Origin: Cyclina sinensis
Taxonomy: Eukaryota; Mollusca; Bivalvia; Venerida; Veneridae
Assembly: GCA_012932295.1 (NCBI GenBank)
Contig: JAAONU010000014.1
Location: forward strand, 4,715,063-4,779,062
DNA: 64,000 nucleotides
Direction of reading: 5' to 3'
In this document: one piece after another, positions 61,211 to 64,000 of the stretch
Numbering within the stretch: the first letter of the stretch is position 1
How the letters are laid out: each line of letters opens with the position of its first letter
Notes under the pieces: model-generated
Seen by the model: only the letters and a program-made list of their open reading frames with translations
Databases searched by the model: none
Told to the model about the DNA's origin: nothing
Program-made: the position numbers and the translations under genes

Positions 61211-62799
61211 TTCATGTTTGTTTAATTTAAAACTGCAGGTTGTTAGCAACTTTATGATTTTTGACTTAATACATGCGCACATGCGCTGAAAATACCTATT
61301 TAATATTTTTGGGAAATCCCGGATATATACAACTCGCTGATTATTTTTGTTGCATTCATGGGAGATTTCATTTGTCATTAGGGAGAAATAGTAACGTGAT
61401 GCTCGTTTGGGAGAGGTGAAAATACACAGATTTCCAATGGGGGGGGGGGGGGGGAATCAAAATATAGTTATAAAGAGGATGCCGTTCGTGGGAGGTGACG
61501 TTAGGGGAGGATTGACTGTATATTTAACATATCTGTCCCCAATACTTACCACAAGTATAATATACACACTATGGATATCAGATCAATAGGCTCAAAACTG
61601 AACTTGCATGTCCCAAAGCTAAGAACAGTTTTTTTAGGAAAAGTTTTGAATATTCTGGAACTAAAAACTGGAACTCATTCCAGTCTCATTAGGCTGAAAC
61701 CCTCTCTAGCTATAAAAGTACATTGCATACTGGCAAATTCTTTCTATTAACCTCAGATATCTGAATATTTCTTAACGCTTTATAAATATATCTAGTTATT
61801 TGTTATTTGGTCAAATACGGTGAGAGAAGGTACTTGAAAGTTATTGAATCCTTGCTCCGCGTGCGTCACAAAAATAACTGCGCCTACGTTACATGTGTTT
61901 CGTTAGCAAAAACGATTATATCAGTATTTATTTGGAAAGGCAGGGATAAAGTTTAAATTAAAATCAATTTTTACTATGAAATTCTTGTAAACCAAACAAA
62001 ATATAAAGTTGTTTGATACGTTTATGTCAAGAAATCTTCAAAACATCGTGCTAAAATCAAGCGTTTTTCTTTCTAACGCTAGGTTTTCCTGAATGATCTT
62101 GAAAATGGCAAAGTTCTGAGACAAAACAGTTTTGGAGCAAGAATCTACATTGATTGAAGGTCATCTTAGACCATTAAACAAAAACCAGACAGAAAAAATG
62201 AAGAAATAATGAGGAAAATATTTACATCACCCCTTCCTAAATCCCTGAAATACACGACTGCGGATGCGTTACAAATCCTCCTTCCAATTGTAACGATTGG
62301 ACACGGTGTTAAAGAGTGGTTTTAAATAAATGATTTTCAAGTTAAAGTTTAGAATCATCGCGCATTTCTTTTTCTTTTTTTTCTTTTTGTTTTCTTTTTT
62401 GTACATATAAGTGAAAAAATACAGAGAAATTAGGACAGGGATTCATAACCTATATGTCAATAATTTTATTTTTCAGTTATTTTAATTCGATTTAAATGAA
62501 TTATAAAGAACTTTACACCTACCTGGATGACTCTTCCAGTATATATCCCATATCGATTAACAGTACTGCAATATGTTATTTTTAGAAAGCTTAATACCTA
62601 ATGAGACGACATCCGTAATAAGTTTCTTGAAGAGAAACAAAGCAATTATACTTTAATCTTTCAGCATACAAAAGGCATACATTTGTTAAAAACATAAACC
62701 TTATTTAAGCTGAGTCAGACATTACCTCAAGATTTTGTAACCAATGAGATCACTTGGTTTAAACTACATAACACATTTAAGGTATGTTTACATTTATTT

Positions 62800-64000
62800 T
62801 TAAGTTTTACGAGGTGTATTTAACAAGTTTTAATACGTGTCAAACATAAGGTACCTAGGAAACCAAGTTTATTGAACTACCCTGAGAACGTTATAGCGCG
62901 TTATATACACGTTATATACAAGTGCAGCGGTTACTTTACTTTTAGTATAATAATCACTGTCGGCAGGCATGTCACGAGATGATGGTCAAAAGTAAATAAA
63001 CAAAATGTTAAACTTTCTTTCAAGTTACTTTTTTTTTTAATTTCATTACATCCAGCCATTCTAGACATGTTAAATCGATGCCATTCCAAACGTCTTGACG
63101 TCGAAAATGAACAGTTTATCAATGTGAAACTCTTTCCTTTTGATAATATTTTAAAAACGAAAGTACATGAACAAATAAAGCTCGGTTACGCCTTAATGAT
63201 CACATGACTCAGACAAGTGCTCTCGATCCAGCCTCACTTTAACCCTTAAACTGCTGGAACCGGAAGTGATTAGCCTTTGCCACCAGTATAGAGCCAGGCC
63301 AGCCTGCACATCCGTGCAGTCTGACCAGGCTCTATACTGTTGGTAGCTCCATTTTTGTATTTTGATATTGAAATCCCTTAAACTTTGAATAGACTGTTCC
63401 AAATTCAAAGCTGGACAAATCCATTATAAAATTTCAGCATGTTCAGGGTTAAACAAACATGGCTGACTCAACAAGCCCTTCATTATCAACATTTCAGCGG
63501 ATCAAGACGCAGGAGTCTAACGGACCTTTTATACAATTCTGTTTTTCCTTTCTTTTTTCTGGTGCACGAATTTTTTATCCTGAACTATTTTTTTCAGTGA
63601 TAGTGCAAGAAAACAGCTCATCAAATTTTTGTGACAAGGGACATCAAATCAACATTAAGGCAACCGTCATGTTCATTTTAGATCAAATAGAACGAATTTC
63701 TTTTTTTCATCGTATTAGGACATACTGTCACTTTAAACGCAGTTGCTAATCTTTCAAGAAAGCAGCACTTATTTGCAAATGAATATTAAATGCTATAGTG
63801 AAAATCCTATTACAGTGCAAAATCGCTGTTAGAAAGACAGCTTTGGTATAGAGAGTCATAATTGTTAAAACCTGGTTACGCAGTTCTACAAAGCACTTCT
63901 TGTAGATATTTACCTTATTTATTTGAAAATACAAATTTTGTTCTCTGCTTTTTAAGATAAACCAGTAACTATAGTTTTTAATCGCAGTAAACAATATCAA
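62800..64000. other. Flank outside the duplicated unit
   Basis: No similarity to units 1-3 after about 62799. Apart from the MITE at 63240-63452, nothing is firmly identified. A frame starting at 63459 has a good Kozak context (ACAAACATGG) and opens MADSTSPSLSTFQRIK, but soon turns into low-complexity F/S-rich sequence with no clear donor. The minus-strand frame open to the window edge (63746-64000) is unrecognised. Confidence 0.4.
63240..63452. mobile_element. Palindromic MITE (AACCCTTAA...CTGCTG type)
   Basis: Left end TTAACCCTTAAACTGCTGG is inverted at the right as TTAACCCTGAACATGCTG. The interior has AGCCTGCACATCCGTGCAG and two inverted copies of a tract around TATAGAGCCAGGC / GCTCTATACTG. 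This layout matches a very common bivalve MITE family. The 71-codon frame across it is a by-product. Confidence 0.75.

Larger units (their letters stand above)
56633..62308. mobile_element. 5.68-kb TIR element, non-autonomous, inserted in unit 3
   Basis: Ends are CACCGTGTCCAATTGTTACA and its inverse, with TIRs of about 525 bp (56633-57160 and 61784-62308) that stay near-identical to AACTTTCAAGTACC and TGACCAAATAA. The flanks carry TTAAA on both sides (56628-56632, 62309-62313), while units 1 and 2 have one TTAAA at the empty site (3385-3389, 31341-31345). If the ends are taken as ACACCG...CGGTGT, the target duplication is TAA instead. A subterminal palindrome CCAATTGT-T-ACAATTGG lies at 56641-56657. 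The interior holds two 463-bp elements, a tRNA-like SINE and a run of 16 G near 61440, but no recognisable transposase. The superfamily is not assigned. Confidence 0.93.
55553..62799. repeat. Unit 3: partial, rearranged and more diverged copy
   Basis: Three collinear blocks: 55553-55729 matches unit 1 at 237-412; 55730-56632 matches about 2490-3389; 62309-62799 matches about 3385-3870. About 2.08 kb (413-2490) is missing at the first joint, and the 5.68-kb TIR element fills the second. Differences from units 1 and 2 are several per cent, more than between units 1 and 2, so this copy is older. Similarity ends at about 62799. Confidence 0.93.

Noticed and set aside
63459..63749. 96-codon frame beginning MADSTSPSLSTFQRIK
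   Set aside because: Good start context, but the frame becomes F/S-rich low-complexity and no donor site or family is visible.
1..64000. CRISPR arrays, operons, rRNA genes
   Set aside because: No direct repeats with regular unique spacers, no prokaryotic gene layout and no rRNA-like sequence; the window is eukaryotic.

Overview
The window is eukaryotic nuclear DNA, AT-rich, intron-containing and packed with degenerate transposons. The repeat families look like those of bivalve molluscs: AGCTCACC...GGTGAGCT-bounded repeats with GACCCC/AAATATCTAAG motifs, an AACCCTTAA...CTGCTG palindromic MITE, and a TACTGTGRAATCATT MITE. The phylum is inferred from these patterns; no database search was run.

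The dominant structure is a tandem segmental duplication. Unit 1 (1-27949, left end cut by the window) and unit 2 (27950-55552) are collinear at an offset of about 27.92-27.96 kb and differ by roughly 0.5-1% over most of their length, judged by eye. A third, rearranged and more diverged piece (55553-62799) follows. It lacks about 2.1 kb present in the others and carries a 5.68-kb terminal-inverted-repeat (TIR) element (56633-62308). Units 1 and 2 both keep the matching empty target site. The last 1.2 kb (62800-64000) lies outside the repeat and contains one MITE.

The only cellular gene that can be reconstructed with confidence is a minus-strand, three-coding-exon gene for a type II membrane (Golgi-like) glycosyltransferase with an EDD motif. 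Each unit carries two paralogues. GT-2 is open with matched splice phases in both units (24116-27190, 367 aa; 52042-55034, 341 aa). GT-1 is a pseudogene in both units (7887-12397; 35815-40326). Candidate plus-strand exons sit head-to-head with GT-2. A Thr-rich minus-strand exon candidate and a 102-codon minus-strand ORF are of unknown function.

The rest of each unit, in order, holds: a retroelement pol fragment; two inverted arms built of diverged units of about 160 bp (9.09-11.85 kb and 18.39-22.53 kb); pogo-like ends; a dead LINE with endonuclease and reverse transcriptase; a dead Tc1-like transposon whose catalytic Glu codon is a stop; a 961-bp MITE; and a second LINE relic. All are shared by units 1 and 2, so they predate the last duplication.

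Divergence between units 1 and 2 rises abruptly within GT-2 exon B. This suggests that unequal crossing-over inside the glycosyltransferase gene made the duplication and left a chimeric GT-2. The possible assembly alternative, two haplotypes joined end to end, is flagged.
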